From assembly GCA_036897095.1 (NCBI GenBank), contig JAYMSP010001369.1, positions 1 to 32,921 on the forward strand: 32,921 nt of DNA, read 5' to 3'. Shown piece after piece: positions 31,391-32,921 of this stretch; position 1 is the first letter of the stretch; each line of letters begins with the position of its first letter. The translations under genes were made by a program, and so were the position numbers. The notes under the pieces were generated by a model. The model was given only the letters and a program-made list of their open reading frames with translations. It was not told the origin of the DNA and made no database searches. The DNA is from Plantago elongata. Lineage: Eukaryota > Streptophyta > Magnoliopsida > Lamiales > Plantaginaceae.

Positions 31391-31620
31391 CTCCCTCCGT
31401 TCTACAAATCCTTCTAATTTTTTATTTGCACAAATATTAAGAAGTTTGAGTAAAAAAATGATTTATATAGATAAAGTAATAAGTGTATATAGTAAACGTA
31501 AGAGAGTGATTAAAATATTAATAATTGAGATAGTGAATTTTCATAAAATGAAATCAAATTTTTTAATTGAAACGCCAAAAATGAAAAAATAATGGAAAGA
31601 ATTTAGTGAAACGAATGGAG
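31391..31620. mobile_element. Stowaway MITE
   Basis: The left end is CTCCCTCCGTTCTACAAATCCTTC. The right end, on the other strand, is CTCCATTCGTTTCACTAAATTCTTTCC. TA flanks both sides (31389-31390 and 31621-31622). The 230-base AT-rich interior is non-coding; the open frame 31299-31592 crosses the element edge and is chance. Confidence 0.8.
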
Positions 31621-31622
31621 TA

Positions 31623-32470
31623 TTATGTTTAGTCGAGCATCCTACATATAATAAAGAACATTATAGAAAAAAGCCAAAATATCACATAAATGAACTGGAA
31701 CATTGAAAAAATAGTTACATGATTTTCATATATCATATATCGATCGAAATTTCAACTACAATTCAAAAAAACAAAACCATTAATCAATTCCTAAAGTTTG
31801 AAACAAAACTTTGGTGAAACTTATTATATAAGACCAAATTTTAAGTAGATTTGTGGATAAATAATTAAATTGTAATGGAAACATCAATTTTTAAGTATAT
31901 TTTTTCATTTACTTTGTTCAGTCGAACATATAAGTAATAAGGCTGTGGTTGACTCCATCTTCTAATAACTAACCAGCAGGAATTCCTCTAATCAACCGTT
32001 CAAATCTACCTAGATCTCTCCTCATCTATTTCCAGTGGTTGGGAAGTTTCTGACGGTTTCCAACTAATCTCCGATTAAAGTGGGGGTTTTAGTTTGGAGG
32101 TGGAGAATTTTTCATTTTTTTTGGATTTATAAAATTATGATTGTTGAGAGATATATATAAATAGTGATTAAGTTATAATTGAGTTGTTAAAATTTATATT
32201 TTATATAAAATTAAAATTGTATAGGTTTTTAAAGTGCATTATGTAGGTTGGGTTAAAAATTGGATTACAATTTAATTATGAAGTAAATTTAAAAAAATCA
32301 ATAGAATGTTCAAATACAATTATTTTTACTCAATTTTAATTGAATTGGAATTATATGTCAACCCACCTAGCTAGCTTTTGATTTGATATTTATTTATATA
32401 TAATTAGAGAAAGTACTATCAAATTCTTATATAAGGGTGTGGTCTCTTGACTTTCCACCTCCTAGGGTCG
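31623..32470. other. Intergenic AT-rich stretch
   Basis: About 850 bases of AT-rich DNA, with nothing I recognise as a gene, RNA or element end. Confidence 0.5.
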
Positions 32471-32475
32471 AGTAG

Positions 32476-32568
32476 TATAGAATTTAAGTGGACACATGAA
32501 TTTTGGTGAAATTGTGTTTAGAATGAAATTAAAATGAGATATTTAAAGTGTATTTTAGGTCAAATTAC
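32476..32568. mobile_element. Partial relative of the 23.2-kb MITE
   Basis: TATAGAATTT, then GTGAAATTGTGTTTNGAAT, then ATATTTAAAGTGTATTTTAGG, in the same order and spacing as 23227-23316. The terminal GGGCTGTTTGG and the right half are not present, so it is truncated or diverged. Confidence 0.6.
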
Positions 32569-32659
32569 TATTTAGATCCCTTTAATAAAATGGATTGATT
32601 ACAATTAATTAACAAAGAGCCCCTTCGTAACTAAATTATCCAACCGTTAAAGCCTTTAG

Positions 32660-32820
32660 GTGGCTGATTGGATGAACATTTGGATGGCCATTTGAGTTGG
32701 GATTTGAGAATTTTGTGTTTTGGAAGCAATTGAAGTAGGATCATTCAAATGGTTCTACTGTTCCAAAATGTTCCTCCATTTTGCAGCAGCTAGCCTAGCT
32801 GTTCAATCCAATCATCCCAA
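32660..32820. mobile_element. Possible foldback MITE
   Basis: GGCTGATTGGATGAACA near 32662 faces AGCTGTTCAATCCAATCAT near 32798 as an imperfect inverted repeat. The stretch between is non-coding. Its start recalls the GGGGCTGATTGGGAAT arms of the 28.3-kb hairpins. Confidence 0.35.
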
Positions 32821-32921
32821 TCATCATCACATTCAAGTTTCATCCAAGTTTCAAGTAGAAGAAATTGAAATGTTGCTACTGTAGCATTTTGATGCCTTGT
32901 AGTCTAATTATTGTTTCCAAT

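Noticed and set aside
31299-31592. 97-codon open frame
   Set aside because: It straddles the left end of a Stowaway MITE and is AT-rich with no motif.

Overview
The window looks like nuclear DNA of a flowering plant, most likely a eudicot. Its genes are split by many short GT-AG introns, its intergenic DNA is AT-rich, and it is littered with small non-autonomous transposons such as Stowaway-type MITEs. The species cannot be named from sequence reading alone. I see no bacterial, organellar or viral gene.

Layout. 1-2,860 (+): the last five exons of a phospholipase D of the beta/gamma type, running in from the left edge. 3,540-17,360: three complete, paralogous ten-exon secreted subtilases of the cucumisin (SBT4-like) type. 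The first is on the + strand (3,645-6,792). The other two are on the - strand (12,282-8,927 and 17,246-13,953), so copy 1 converges on copy 2 and copies 2 and 3 are a head-to-tail tandem. All three open at every splice junction I checked and keep the Asp/His/Asn/Ser catalytic set; they predict 772, 770 and 775 residues. 18,630-22,724 (-): a complete twelve-exon 3-hydroxy-3-methylglutaryl-CoA synthase of 460 residues. 26,127-26,727 (-): a broken copy of the 26S proteasome subunit RPN12. The rest, especially 23-33 kb, holds no gene I can support and is a graveyard of short mobile elements: Stowaway and Harbinger-like MITEs, a hAT-type element with 8-bp target duplications inside a tRNA-derived SINE-like sequence, an LTR-like fragment, tandem hairpins and simple repeats.

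The intact genes are not an evident pathway. PLD acts on membrane phospholipids, HMGS supplies the mevalonate route, and the subtilases are extracellular proteases. The functional unit here is the subtilase cluster, whose members share a promoter module (CGGAGAAANCAAT followed by TATATATACCTC) and exon phases.

I do not see an undescribed biological system. The observations most worth a second look are the shared subtilase promoter module, the remodelled C-terminus of subtilase copy 2, the RPN12 pseudogene with an exact in-frame internal loss, the hAT-in-SINE nesting, and the 203-bp tandem hairpins. All gene models are reconstructed by hand from frames and splice sites, without database searches or transcript data.
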